DNA from: an uncultured Shewanella sp.
Lineage (GTDB): Bacteria > Pseudomonadota > Gammaproteobacteria > Enterobacterales > Shewanellaceae
Direction: 5' to 3'
Length of the DNA: 64,000 nt
Assembly (NCBI RefSeq): GCF_947501225.1
Contig: NZ_CANMUW010000009.1
Location: forward strand, 1 to 64,000
The notes beneath the pieces are model-generated. The model was not told the DNA's origin, did not search any database, and was given only the letters and a program-made list of their open reading frames with translations. A program made the position numbers and the translations under genes. Shown in pieces: positions 38,242 to 47,100 of the stretch; position 1 is the first letter of the stretch; the number at the start of each line of letters is the position of its first letter.

Positions 38242-39767
38242 TGACAATTGCGGTTCATGCCATCACCAAAAATGGTGTAGCACTAGGGCGAAGATTGGTT
38301 GAGCTGATGCCGGAGATAGAGCTTTTTATTGCCGACCAATTCCCGGTAAAAGGTGACGAAGCCGGTTTCAGCCTGCCGTTGTCATCACATTTTGACCGGC
38401 AGTTTGACCGCTTCAGCCATCATGTCTGCCTGTTTAGTGTCGGCATTGCCGCCAGAGTCATTGCTCCGCGCTTGAAGGATAAACGCAGCGATCCAGCCGT
38501 TGTCTGTGTCGATGAGCAGGGACTTCACGCCGTGGCATTTTGTGGGGGGCATCGAGGCGGCGCCAATGAGTTATGCGAACGTGTTGCATATATCTTAGGG
38601 GGGCAGGCGGTTGTCACTACGGCGTCGGACTGCGCCGGGACACTCTCGGCTGACATGATGGGGGCTCATCTCGGTTGGACTCTGGATCCGGAATTTGAGA
38701 AATCGATCACTCCGGTCAGTGCTGCCATAGTAAATGCTGAACCTGTCGTTATCTGTCAGCTAAGCGGTGAGCAGAGCTGGTGGAGGTTGCCGGAGGCTCT
38801 ACCTGCACATCTGGAGCTGACAAGCGATATCGGGCGATTACAGCAACAGGAGGTGAGGGCCGCGATCCTTATCAGTGACAGGACAGGCTTTGAAGCTGAG
38901 CTAGCTTTGAATCCGCAACTTGAACTGGTGGTATGGCGTCCAAGATCGCTTTATATCGGCGTTGGTTGCGATCGCAATACGCCGCAATCCGTGATTGAAA
39001 GAGGCCTGGCTCAATTTATGGCTGATAACTTCCTCGCAATGGACTCGATCGCCTCACTGGCCTCTATCGATCTAAAAGCGGATGAATCCGGGATCATTGC
39101 TGCGGCGGGGCGACTTCAGCGACCCTTTAAGACCTTTACACCACAGATTCTCGAGCATGTTACGGGAATTGAAAACCCGTCTGAAACGGTAAAACGATGT
39201 GTTGGTGTCTCTTCTGTTGCCGAGGCGGCGTGCCTGCACGCATCCGGGCAATCCCGGTTACTGGTCGCCAAGTGTAAGTATAAATACGAAGGTTTTAATA
39301 TGACCTTAGCCGCCTGTCGTGGTGAGTTTCCCAAGCCGGAATCGAATCATGGCAAAAAGCAACTTCGCTGCCATAAACCCATGAAGGCATGCCCCAACCG
39401 TCCCATAAAACACTATCTGTTTCACTTGATTGTTTGCGAAGGAGGGCGCTGTGATGTCCCCGGCCAGACGGGTTTAGCTCATCATCTGAGAACCCTGCTG
39501 AAACGTTGTGGTTTAGCGAGGGGAGATAGGCGCATTAAGGTTAGCCGAAGTCACTGCCTGGGTTGCTGTCGTAAGCGGGTGCCTATGGTGATCTACCAGG
39601 GGCCGGCTCTGGCTGAGCTGAGTGTCAACCACGGCTTGTGGCTAAAAAGAGTCGATAAATTATCGGATGAGCAGTGGCAGGCGCTGTTCGAGGCGCTGGC
39701 CTCAGACACTTCGTTAAAGCAGTGTCTTCCCGCTGAATATTTCAGCCCGTTGGAGCCGACCCCATGA
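38241..39767 (+). CDS. cbiG: Cobalt-precorrin-5A hydrolase fused to a 2Fe-2S ferredoxin domain
   Basis: A 508-residue fusion. Residues 1-330 form CbiG, which opens the lactone ring and expels acetaldehyde: GIAARVIAPRLKDKRSDPAVV in the N-terminal part and the C-terminal GVGCDRNTP and FNMTLAACRG segments. Residues 350-460 resemble thioredoxin-fold [2Fe-2S] ferredoxins, with Cys pairs in FHLIVCEGGRCDVPG and SRSHCLGCCRKRVPMVIYQG. What the cluster does is unknown. The ATG at 38241 overlaps the cbiL stop; the open frame continues upstream only in the cbiL shadow. Confidence 0.88.
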   Translation: MTIAVHAITKNGVALGRRLVELMPEIELFIADQFPVKGDEAGFSLPLSSHFDRQFDRFSHHVCLFSVGIAARVIAPRLKDKRSDPAVVCVDEQGLHAVAFCGGHRGGANELCERVAYILGGQAVVTTASDCAGTLSADMMGAHLGWTLDPEFEKSITPVSAAIVNAEPVVICQLSGEQSWWRLPEALPAHLELTSDIGRLQQQEVRAAILISDRTGFEAELALNPQLELVVWRPRSLYIGVGCDRNTPQSVIERGLAQFMADNFLAMDSIASLASIDLKADESGIIAAAGRLQRPFKTFTPQILEHVTGIENPSETVKRCVGVSSVAEAACLHASGQSRLLVAKCKYKYEGFNMTLAACRGEFPKPESNHGKKQLRCHKPMKACPNRPIKHYLFHLIVCEGGRCDVPGQTGLAHHLRTLLKRCGLARGDRRIKVSRSHCLGCCRKRVPMVIYQGPALAELSVNHGLWLKRVDKLSDEQWQALFEALASDTSLKQCLPAEYFSPLEPTP

Positions 39768-40261
39768 TGCCGCTAATTTTGACCAAGCCTCTTAAGGTAC
39801 TGGTTATCGGCGGTGGCAATGCTGGCCTGATCAAAGCGCGCAGCGCACTGCGTTACCAAATGGATGTGACGCTTATCTCAACCGACTTCTCTGTCGATGC
39901 GAACGAGGTGCCATGCCGTCGAGTTCGGGCCGATTTTTATCGAATGTCCGTCGGGGAGCTGTCTGATTGGGACCTTATCTACTTAGCGATTCCCTGGCCG
40001 GAAAGCAGAGAAAAGCAGGCATATATTGAGAGGTGGGCTGAAACGATCAAAGAAAGTAACAAACTGCTCTGCGTATCTTGTCGCCCAAGCCTTGGAAATG
40101 TCGTTAATCCCTGTAGCAGACGAGTCGCTGACTACACCCTGACACTATCGGGTGGCGATATGCGCCCAAAAAACACCAAAACGTTAACTGAACAATTATC
40201 GCAGCGCTTTGCGCTAATGCTTAAGGATAAAGTGATAAATGAAAAGATTGAGACATTATAA
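39764..40261 (+). CDS. Precorrin-2 dehydrogenase-like protein (CysG N-terminal domain)
   Basis: A 165-residue NAD-binding protein with VLVIGGGNAGLIKARSAL, equivalent to the N-terminal half of CysG/Met8, and a LTLSGGDMRPKNTKTL segment at the metal-handling loop. It should oxidise precorrin-2 to sirohydrochlorin, the substrate of CbiK. By eye alignment the conserved NVVDAP Asp of CysG falls in VSCRPS, so the catalytic Asp may be missing. Overlaps cbiG by four bases and cbiK by 23. Confidence 0.72.
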   Translation: MMPLILTKPLKVLVIGGGNAGLIKARSALRYQMDVTLISTDFSVDANEVPCRRVRADFYRMSVGELSDWDLIYLAIPWPESREKQAYIERWAETIKESNKLLCVSCRPSLGNVVNPCSRRVADYTLTLSGGDMRPKNTKTLTEQLSQRFALMLKDKVINEKIETL

Positions 40262-41054
40262 GAGGGGCACGGCCATCGTCCTGTGCTGCTTCGGGTCTGT
40301 CAATCAACAGGCAAAATATGAAATGCTGCGTAAGCTCTATACGGCGCAGTTCCTCGACGCCGATCTGTTTATGGCGCTGAGCTCTCGCAGTGTGCTCAAC
40401 AAACTGGCCGATCCGGAGCTTAAGACACTGCCTGAGCAGCTTGCCGCGCTTGACAGAGCCGGTTACCAGAAGATATGTGTCGTCTCCTGTTACCTGTTTC
40501 CCACCGAGGAGCATCAACAGGTGATTAAGACCATCGAAGGGTTCAGGGGCTTTAGTCTGTCGAAGATTGAACATACGTCTGCGATCTTACATCAGGTCAA
40601 ACATGCCAACCGGATATTGGCTGCGATAAATACCCGATTTTCCACTGAACAAGATGAACACAACCTGTTTATCTACCATGGTGCTCCCAACTTGGATGCT
40701 TCGGGATATAGCAGTATCTGGTACGCAGAATCTCTGTTAACCAGGTTGTCGAATCGTAACTCGGTTTGCTCACTGGAGGGAGCACATCCTTACCCCTTTA
40801 TTGCCGACACTATCAAAGCTGAAATCTCAGGTGCGCTCAGAGTCAGGCTCATTCCCCTGCTGTTGGTATCGGGTAATCACTTCGAGAATGATGTGAACAA
40901 GATTGCCGATGATTTAGGCCTGTACACCCAAGTTGAACATGCTGAGCCTGTAACCGGAGATAGGTTCTGTTTAATCGATCTTCCGGAAGTCAAAAAGGCA
41001 CTCATAGAGCAAACCTCTGAATGTTTGGAAAAATTAGGAGTTCCTCGCGTATGA
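40239..41054 (+). CDS. cbiK: Anaerobic cobaltochelatase, CbiK type
   Basis: A 271-residue class II chelatase that inserts Co2+ into sirohydrochlorin. The three metal ligands of Salmonella CbiK can be matched by eye: His in FIYHGAPN, Glu in SLEGAHP and His in VSGNHFEND. The N-terminal AIVLCCFGS replaces the usual VVSFGTS, so it is a divergent member. Its presence, with cbiD and cbiG, marks the oxygen-independent pathway. Confidence 0.85.
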   Translation: MKRLRHYKRGTAIVLCCFGSVNQQAKYEMLRKLYTAQFLDADLFMALSSRSVLNKLADPELKTLPEQLAALDRAGYQKICVVSCYLFPTEEHQQVIKTIEGFRGFSLSKIEHTSAILHQVKHANRILAAINTRFSTEQDEHNLFIYHGAPNLDASGYSSIWYAESLLTRLSNRNSVCSLEGAHPYPFIADTIKAEISGALRVRLIPLLLVSGNHFENDVNKIADDLGLYTQVEHAEPVTGDRFCLIDLPEVKKALIEQTSECLEKLGVPRV

Positions 41055-41896
41055 GCCATAAGTTAAATATGACGGGTAGGTTGAGTATCGTGGGCATAGG
41101 TCCCGGCAGTGAAAAATTACTGACCCCTATGGCGCGTGAGGCTATCGAGACCGCCGATTCGGTCGTGGGTTACAAGCCTTACATCGACTCTCTGCATTTT
41201 GTCATCACAGAGCAGGATATTACCGCCAACGGTATGACCAGTGAGGTAGAGCGGGCCAGAGTCGCCGTCGAGCAGGCGCTGTCAGGGCGAAAGGTCGCGG
41301 TTGTGTCATCCGGTGATGCCGGTATTTATGCCATGGGCTCCTTGGTTTATGAGTTACTCAAGCATAGCGGTTGGCGTGAAGGGGACGCACTCAAGGTAGA
41401 GATGATACCAGGCGTAACAGCTGCCACCTCTTGTGCTTCCCTGGTTGGTACGCCGTTAGGGCATGACAGCTGCACTATCTCACTGTCCGATCTGCTCACT
41501 CCATGGGAGCTAATTCAGCGACGTGTTCATGCTGCAGCCGAGGCAGACTTTGCCATTACATTTTATAACCCGCGTTCACGTCGTCGGCAGGACCATATTC
41601 GTGTCGCAAGGGACATTCTACTGCAACACCGCGATGCCGATACTCCTGTAGCTATCGTGAAGGACGCTTACCGGGAGGAGCAAAAAATTACGCTATCTAC
41701 CCTGGGCGAGTTTGTGGAGTGTGAGTTTGGTATGACCGCTGCGGTGATCATAGGGAACAGTCAAAGTTATCGCTTCGGTGACAAGATCATTACCCCTCGC
41801 GGCTACAGTCGTAAATACGATTTCGAAAATGGAAGCGTAAAACCTGGTCAGAAACGTGGCAGAAGCCTTAATACAGAAGTTGGAGAATTAGCATGA
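41051..41896 (+). CDS. cbiH: Cobalt-precorrin-3B (C17)-methyltransferase
   Basis: A 281-residue CbiH/CobJ. SIVGIGPGSEKLLTPMA, VGYKPYIDSL, VSSGDAGIYAMGSLVYEL and the DFAITFYNPRSRRRQDH motif are diagnostic. It methylates C17 and contracts the ring. ATG 41051 overlaps the cbiK stop (ATGA); an upstream in-frame start at 41021 lies in the cbiK shadow. Confidence 0.94.
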   Translation: MSHKLNMTGRLSIVGIGPGSEKLLTPMAREAIETADSVVGYKPYIDSLHFVITEQDITANGMTSEVERARVAVEQALSGRKVAVVSSGDAGIYAMGSLVYELLKHSGWREGDALKVEMIPGVTAATSCASLVGTPLGHDSCTISLSDLLTPWELIQRRVHAAAEADFAITFYNPRSRRRQDHIRVARDILLQHRDADTPVAIVKDAYREEQKITLSTLGEFVECEFGMTAAVIIGNSQSYRFGDKIITPRGYSRKYDFENGSVKPGQKRGRSLNTEVGELA

Positions 41897-42666
41897 CGGT
41901 TTATTTTATTGGTGCAGGGCCGGGCGACCCAGATCTGATCACGGTCAAAGGGGCTAAATTAGTCGAGCGCTGCCCGGTTGTACTCTATACAGGCTCCCTG
42001 GTGCCTGCGGAAGTGGTCGCCCGGGCAAATGATGATGCCCTGGTGTTAAGCTCTGAAGCTATGGATCTCGATGAAATTGTCGACGTGTGTAAACAGGCTC
42101 ACGACAGGGGTGAGGATGTAGCCAGAGTGCAGACCGGCGATCTCTCTATCTATAGCTCACTTGCCGAAACGACCCGCAGGCTCGATGAACTTAATATCGA
42201 TTGGCAGGTTGTACCCGGCGTAAGCAGTTTCCAGGCGAGTGCGGCCGCGTTGGGACAGGAACTCACCTTACCCGAGGTGTGCCAGACCATCATCTTGAGC
42301 CGGGCCTCGGGTCGTACGCCGGTACCTGATAAGGAAAACCTCAAGTCGTTAGCTGCCCATGAAGCTACTCTTTGCCTTTTCCTCTCAATATCACTTATTC
42401 GTAAGGTGGTACGTGAGCTTAAGGAGGTCTATTCGGGTGATTGGCCAATCGCCGTGATAGAGAAGGCTTCTCACCCGGAGCAACGCATTATTCGCGGTAC
42501 ACTGGACACTATCACTGAGCAGGTTGAAGCGGCAGGGATCAAGGCTACCGCCATGATCATCGTCAGTAAGGTTCTAAAAGAACAAGACTTTAACGATTCA
42601 AAGCTCTATGACGCGACATTTTCCCACGGCTTTCGCCGAGCCAGAACCATGGAGGCAAGCTCATGA
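41893..42666 (+). CDS. cbiF: Cobalt-precorrin-4 (C11)-methyltransferase
   Basis: A 257-residue CbiF/CobM with YFIGAGPGDPDLITVKGA, the VQTGDLSIYSSLAE segment, VPGVSSFQASAAAL and RASGRTPVP. It adds the C11 methyl. Overlaps both neighbours by four bases. Confidence 0.95.
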   Translation: MTVYFIGAGPGDPDLITVKGAKLVERCPVVLYTGSLVPAEVVARANDDALVLSSEAMDLDEIVDVCKQAHDRGEDVARVQTGDLSIYSSLAETTRRLDELNIDWQVVPGVSSFQASAAALGQELTLPEVCQTIILSRASGRTPVPDKENLKSLAAHEATLCLFLSISLIRKVVRELKEVYSGDWPIAVIEKASHPEQRIIRGTLDTITEQVEAAGIKATAMIIVSKVLKEQDFNDSKLYDATFSHGFRRARTMEASS

Positions 42667-44030
42667 GCGTCGGAAAAGTATATCTGGTTGGCGCAGGCCC
42701 CGGTGATCCCGGCTTATTGACCTGGCGTGCGATCAAGTTGATGTCAAGCTGTGATGTGGTCTGTTATGACCTGCTTGTCAGTCCGGCTATTCTCTCTTTA
42801 GTTCCTGCCGATAAGGCCATGATGCCAGTCGGTTATCGGGGGTATTGTGGCAGCAGTATCGAGTATGGCATGCACCCGGATGTTGTTGCTCAGGCTTTGG
42901 CGGGCAAGACTGTGTTGCGCCTTAAGTCAGGCGATCCCTTCATCTTCGGCAGAGCTACAGAGGAGTGCCGTTGCCTGACTCATCACGGCATTGATTATGA
43001 GGTTGTGCCCGGTATCACTTCCGCATTAGGAGCCGCCGCCTATGCAGGCTTCCCGTTAACCAGCAATGGTATGGCATCTGATGTTACTTTTGTCAGTGGA
43101 CACAGGCCATCGAAAACCTTGACCAGTTGGGCCTCTATGGGGAAGAGCTCTGGCACATTAGTGCTCTATATGGGGGCTAAGAAGTTAGTCGTTCATGCAC
43201 AGAAGTTGATTGCCGAAGGGCGCGATCCTGACACGCCTGTGGCGCTGGTCTCATCGGCGACCAGTTATCGACAGAAACTGTTTACGACAACCTTAGGCAG
43301 AGTCGATGAGGTGATGGATGCCGATATGCATAGTGATGGCAGCCCTGTGTTGGTGATCATGGGTCAGGTTGTCGAATTGTCATCGGAGCTGGATTGGCGC
43401 AGTAAATTACCTCTGGCAGGACGTTCGGTGATGGTGCCAAGCCAACTGGGTGAGATGGAGGAAGGGCTGCGACTAGCCGGTGCAGAGGTGATAAAAGGCC
43501 CGCAGACACAGCTGAAATATGGATTTAATCCCATGGATTGGACTCGTATCATGGCGTCAACTTCACTATGGCTCAATGATGAAGATGCGGCCAGGGCACT
43601 GATGGCAACAGCAAGTGAGCATAAGCTGGATATCCGTCTCTGGCCATGGCAAATATCGGGTAGGGGCTCAGCTGTAACCTTTCTTGCCGGGAACGGGATC
43701 TTTATCGATGAAAGTGAACAGGCGCCGGAGTCATCACTGTCTCTGGTCTCCGGCACAGAGGAGGCTGGATTATGTGGCTGCCAGTTAAAAGTCATGGTGC
43801 CAAAGTTTTCTATGGATCAGCTAGACATCTGTTGGGTGGATGACAGTGAGGTGATGGAGATGCTGTTAACCCGCCCGGATCTGTTTAATTGGCGCTATCT
43901 GGTAACGACAAAACCAGAGCTATCAAACATTTTGCGTCAGCAAGGGATAGCACATCGGCTGATGGCAGCCGAAAATATCCCCGGACAGCTGTCTGACTTG
44001 ATGCCGGAGCTCTGTCGTCATGTGGCCTGA
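42663..44030 (+). CDS. cobA: Uroporphyrinogen-III C-methyltransferase fused to a HemD-like domain
   Basis: A 455-residue fusion. Residues 1-245 are SUMT/CobA (LVGAGPGDPGLLTWRA, LRLKSGDPFIFGRATEE, VVPGITSALGAAAYAGFP), making precorrin-2 from uroporphyrinogen III. Residues 255-455 look like a degenerate uroporphyrinogen-III synthase (PLAGRSVMVPSQLGEMEEGLRLAGAEV, LVTTKPEL). Having both in the operon would direct tetrapyrrole flux to corrinoids, but activity of the second half is unsure. Confidence 0.85.
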   Translation: MSVGKVYLVGAGPGDPGLLTWRAIKLMSSCDVVCYDLLVSPAILSLVPADKAMMPVGYRGYCGSSIEYGMHPDVVAQALAGKTVLRLKSGDPFIFGRATEECRCLTHHGIDYEVVPGITSALGAAAYAGFPLTSNGMASDVTFVSGHRPSKTLTSWASMGKSSGTLVLYMGAKKLVVHAQKLIAEGRDPDTPVALVSSATSYRQKLFTTTLGRVDEVMDADMHSDGSPVLVIMGQVVELSSELDWRSKLPLAGRSVMVPSQLGEMEEGLRLAGAEVIKGPQTQLKYGFNPMDWTRIMASTSLWLNDEDAARALMATASEHKLDIRLWPWQISGRGSAVTFLAGNGIFIDESEQAPESSLSLVSGTEEAGLCGCQLKVMVPKFSMDQLDICWVDDSEVMEMLLTRPDLFNWRYLVTTKPELSNILRQQGIAHRLMAAENIPGQLSDLMPELCRHVA

Positions 44031-44925
44031 ACCTCTCTACTGCGCCGCCATAGTCACGCTTGCCCTGCTGCTGGACAGAGTGTTGGGTGAGATGACCCGG
44101 TTTCATCCTCTGGTGGGATTGGGGCGCTATGCCACCTGGATCAGGCGCAGGTTATGGAGACCGAGCAGGGCAAGGGGCGTAGTTGCGTTGACAGCCGTGC
44201 TGTTGCCGATAATCCCTTTTCTCTTTCTTCCACGCCTTTGGTGGCTAGATGTCGCCATACTATATCTGGTCATAGGCGGGCGTAGCCTCTGTGAGCATGG
44301 TAATGCTGTCGGACAAGCGTTGGAGGAGGGGGATCTGCCTCTGGCGCGTAGTAGGGTTGGCATGATTGTCAGCCGCAAGACAGAAAACTTGACCGAACAA
44401 CAGGTTGTCAATGCCACTCTGGAGTCGGTATTGGAAAATGGCAACGATGCACTCTTTGGTGCACTATTTTGGTTTTGTGTCGCCGGCGCTCCCGGAGCGC
44501 TGCTCTATCGATTCAGCAATACATTAGATGCTATGTGGGGCTATAAGAATAAGCAATATATTCATTTTGGCTGGGGGGCGGCTAAATTAGACGACCTGCT
44601 GAATTATATCCCTGCTCGATTGTGTGCTCTGGCCTATGCCATCGCAGGTCACACCAGACTTGCCATCAGCTGTTGGCGTGACCAGGCTCCTCACTGTTCG
44701 AGCCCTAATGGTGGTGTGGTGATGGCTGCAGGCGCCGGAAGTCTGAATATCACCATGGGGGGAGCGGCAGAATATGACGGATACCGCTGTGATAAACCCG
44801 TGTTGGGCATGGGAAGAGCGGCCCGGGCCAGCGACATTCGTCGTGCCTGTGATCTGGTATGGAAGAGTGCCTTGTATTGGCTCGCACTTTTACTGTTATT
44901 AGCGTTAGTGGGGAGCATATTATGA
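44020..44925 (+). CDS. cbiB: Adenosylcobinamide-phosphate synthase
   Basis: A 301-residue membrane protein with hydrophobic segments near the N-terminus, 70-90, 150-170 and C-terminus. The CbiB motifs HPLVGLGRYATWI, the SRKTENLTEQQVVNATLES helix, the NDALFGALFWF loop and the SPNGGVVMAAGAG region are present. It attaches aminopropanol (or its phosphate) to adenosylcobyric acid. It overlaps cobA by 11 bases and cobD by four. Confidence 0.94.
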   Translation: MWPEPLYCAAIVTLALLLDRVLGEMTRFHPLVGLGRYATWIRRRLWRPSRARGVVALTAVLLPIIPFLFLPRLWWLDVAILYLVIGGRSLCEHGNAVGQALEEGDLPLARSRVGMIVSRKTENLTEQQVVNATLESVLENGNDALFGALFWFCVAGAPGALLYRFSNTLDAMWGYKNKQYIHFGWGAAKLDDLLNYIPARLCALAYAIAGHTRLAISCWRDQAPHCSSPNGGVVMAAGAGSLNITMGGAAEYDGYRCDKPVLGMGRAARASDIRRACDLVWKSALYWLALLLLLALVGSIL

Positions 44926-45992
44926 GCTTACTACATCACGGTGGCCGCCTGCTTGATATGGCCGAAAGGTATGGCATAGAGGAATCAGACTGGCTTGACT
45001 TATCGACAGGGGTGAGCCCCTGGCACTACCCGGTGCCGGATATTCCGACGTCAGCATGGAATCGTTTACCCGAGGATGAGGATGGTCTCAGTACTGCCGC
45101 AGATCGCTATTATGGTGGCTGCAATGCCTTACCTGTCGCGGGGTCTCAGGCGGCGATCCAAACCTTGCCACAAGTGCTCGGGGTAAAGCGGGGAGGGCCC
45201 GGCAGAGTACTGCTGCCTGAGGTCGGTTATAAGGAGCATGAGCGTGCGTGGCGCATGCAGGGCTGGCAGGTGGAGTATTATGGTAAAAGCCCTGAACTAA
45301 GTGGCCAGGCCTATACTCAACTGCCAACAGCCGAGCAGATAGCGCGCTGCGATGTTTTGCTGCTTATCAATCCGAACAACCCGGCCGCAGGTTTAATTCC
45401 GGTAGAGCAAATGACCAGCTGGCTGGAGGTTTTGACACGCAATGGTGGCTATCTGATTGTCGATGAGGCTTTCATGGATTCAACACCAGAACATAGCGTA
45501 AATGGCTTAGATAGTCAGAATTTAATAGTCCTGCGTTCGATAGGTAAATTTTTCGGACTGGCTGGCGTGCGGGCAGGCTTTCTCTTCGCTCCTACGAGGA
45601 TAAGAGAAGCTGTGCAGGAGTTCCTGGGGCCCTGGTGCCTCAGCGGGCCCGCCAGGTATATCACAGCTAAGGCATTAGCCGATACTGAGTGGCAGCAGTT
45701 GCAAAGTGTCAGGCTAAAACGCGCGAGTACGCGTTTACGGCAACTGCTTTTGAGTTTAGGGGAGCCGGTTGCGGGTACTTCACTCTTTCAATGTGTGTAT
45801 CTGCCACAGGCACCAGTTTGGTTCGAACATCTGTGCCAACATGGGGTATTGACCCGACTGACCGACGAAGGTGATGCCCTTCGCTTTGGTCTTCCTGCCG
45901 ATGAGGAGCAGTGGGCCAGGCTATCCGTTGCGCTTCAGTCTGTATTAACAGATATGGTATTAACTGAAATTGCCCCTTACCAGCTGTCATAG
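44922..45992 (+). CDS. cobD: L-threonine-O-3-phosphate decarboxylase
   Basis: A 356-residue class I PLP enzyme of the CobD (Salmonella)/CobC (Pseudomonas) family: LDLSTGVSPWHYP at the N-terminus, LINPNNPAAG, IVDEAFMD and the PLP Lys in RSIGKFFGLAGVRAG. It supplies aminopropanol phosphate for CbiB. The ATG overlaps the cbiB stop in ATGA; the longer frame from 44859 lies in the cbiB shadow. Last gene of the operon. Confidence 0.92.
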   Translation: MSLLHHGGRLLDMAERYGIEESDWLDLSTGVSPWHYPVPDIPTSAWNRLPEDEDGLSTAADRYYGGCNALPVAGSQAAIQTLPQVLGVKRGGPGRVLLPEVGYKEHERAWRMQGWQVEYYGKSPELSGQAYTQLPTAEQIARCDVLLLINPNNPAAGLIPVEQMTSWLEVLTRNGGYLIVDEAFMDSTPEHSVNGLDSQNLIVLRSIGKFFGLAGVRAGFLFAPTRIREAVQEFLGPWCLSGPARYITAKALADTEWQQLQSVRLKRASTRLRQLLLSLGEPVAGTSLFQCVYLPQAPVWFEHLCQHGVLTRLTDEGDALRFGLPADEEQWARLSVALQSVLTDMVLTEIAPYQLS

Positions 45993-46025
45993 TGACTGAA
46001 ACCGCTAATTTGTGCCGATAAAATC

Positions 46026-46066
46026 TGTGATCTTGTGGCGTCTGAAATTATGACGCCATGAGTCAC
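46026..46066 (+). terminator. Hairpin after the cobalamin operon
   Basis: TGGCGTC and GACGCCA form a GC-rich inner stem (46036-46058), and TGTGA/TCACA (46026-46030, 46062-46066) can form an outer stem after small internal loops. It starts 33 bases after cobD. No T tract follows, so it may be a Rho-dependent or weak terminator. Confidence 0.45.
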
Positions 46067-46094
46067 AATTTCAGCTGCCATCGGTATGACCGCC

Positions 46095-46127
46095 AACAGA
46101 TATGATTTATATTATTAATATCTGTTT
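46095..46127. repeat. AT-rich inverted repeat upstream of the LuxR-type gene
   Basis: AACAGATAT and ATATCTGTT are perfect complements separated by about 14 bases and followed by TTTT. Either a weak terminator of the cobalamin operon or an operator for the downstream regulator. Confidence 0.4.
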
Positions 46128-46240
46128 TACGAGAGTTCACAACTGATTAATGACACGTTATACCCTTTGGTAATATTAACGGAAGTTCTAAGTTGTTTTC
46201 TTTATTTGTCACCTCCCGCCATTATCTAAGGAGTTAAATT

Positions 46241-46978
46241 TTGATTAAGCCAGAAGATATTTGCCGGGAAGATATTGCCCACAGGCTTACCCAATTTTGT
46301 AATAAATATCAAATATCTGATATTGCTTACTGCATCGACCTGGTAGACCATAAGCAGAGGTTCTCGCACTACAGCTCTAAGAACATCGTTCATCAGAAAG
46401 TAGCCGGAAGAAAGCACATCTATGCAAGTTCAGCCAATGCGCTTACATTCTGGCGATGTTGGGGGAATCGCTGGATAGTCAAAGACAAAAACTTTGAGCA
46501 GGTCTTAGTCAATGATTGCCATCTTTGGGAATATGACAATGAGCTTAAAGGGAAGGCATCCCCACTCATCGATATGATAAAGTTTGGCTATCAGCACAGA
46601 CTCACCTTTACAATACCATGCCCATTTTCTCCCGAAATGATAGGCAGGTTTTCTCTGTTGATCGATAGTGACCTGATAAAAGATGAGCTGTTAAACGCAA
46701 GCGCTACTGTGATGGAGGAGCTGGAATACCTGCATATGAAAATCGCGAGTGCCCATGGAAAGGAGATCAATCCACTCGTTGACTTTAATATTGTCAAACC
46801 CGTATCCAGAAATATCCTGTCACTACTCTCAAATGGTTATAGCAGGGCCGAAATAGCCGACACCTGTCACCTAACCGAGCGCGGTATCGACTATCATATC
46901 GATGTGCTTAAAGAGACCCTTGCGGCAAGAAATATGGCTCACTTGATCAAGGTAGCAAATACTAATTATCTTATCTGA
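46241..46978 (+). CDS. LuxR-type HTH regulator
   Basis: A 245-residue protein with a C-terminal LuxR/GerE helix-turn-helix at about 185-240 (ILSLLSNGYSRAEIADTCHLTERGIDYHIDVLKETL). The N-terminal 170 residues have the length of an autoinducer-type sensor domain, but I cannot match its conserved Trp/Tyr/Asp set, so ligand binding is unsure; no luxI partner is in the window. TTG 46241 is chosen because AAGGAG lies nine bases upstream. It lies between the cobalamin operon and the second riboswitch; its stop codon is in a 10-bp repeat array. Confidence 0.75.
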   Translation: MIKPEDICREDIAHRLTQFCNKYQISDIAYCIDLVDHKQRFSHYSSKNIVHQKVAGRKHIYASSANALTFWRCWGNRWIVKDKNFEQVLVNDCHLWEYDNELKGKASPLIDMIKFGYQHRLTFTIPCPFSPEMIGRFSLLIDSDLIKDELLNASATVMEELEYLHMKIASAHGKEINPLVDFNIVKPVSRNILSLLSNGYSRAEIADTCHLTERGIDYHIDVLKETLAARNMAHLIKVANTNYLI

Positions 46979-47059
46979 TAGTTTCTGATAGTTTCTGATA
47001 GTTTCTGATAGTTTCTGATAGTTTCTGATAGTTTCTGATAGTTTCTGATAGTTTCTGAT
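46975..47059 (+). repeat. Tandem array of a 10-bp unit, about 8.5 copies
   Basis: GTTTCTGATA is repeated eight times from 46981 to 47060, seven copies identical and the last with one change, preceded by CTGATA at 46975-46980. The array begins inside the stop codon region of the luxR-type gene. Each unit carries TGA and TAG, so all frames are closed. Ten bases is about one helical turn, so a bound protein would see every unit on the same face. Confidence 0.95.
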
Positions 47060-47100
47060 GGAAAAGTGAGACAGGTGGTATGGTCTCTCCGATTCTTGAC

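Noticed and set aside
46975..47059. Possible CRISPR array
   Set aside because: The repeat unit is 10 bp with no spacers and there are no cas genes.
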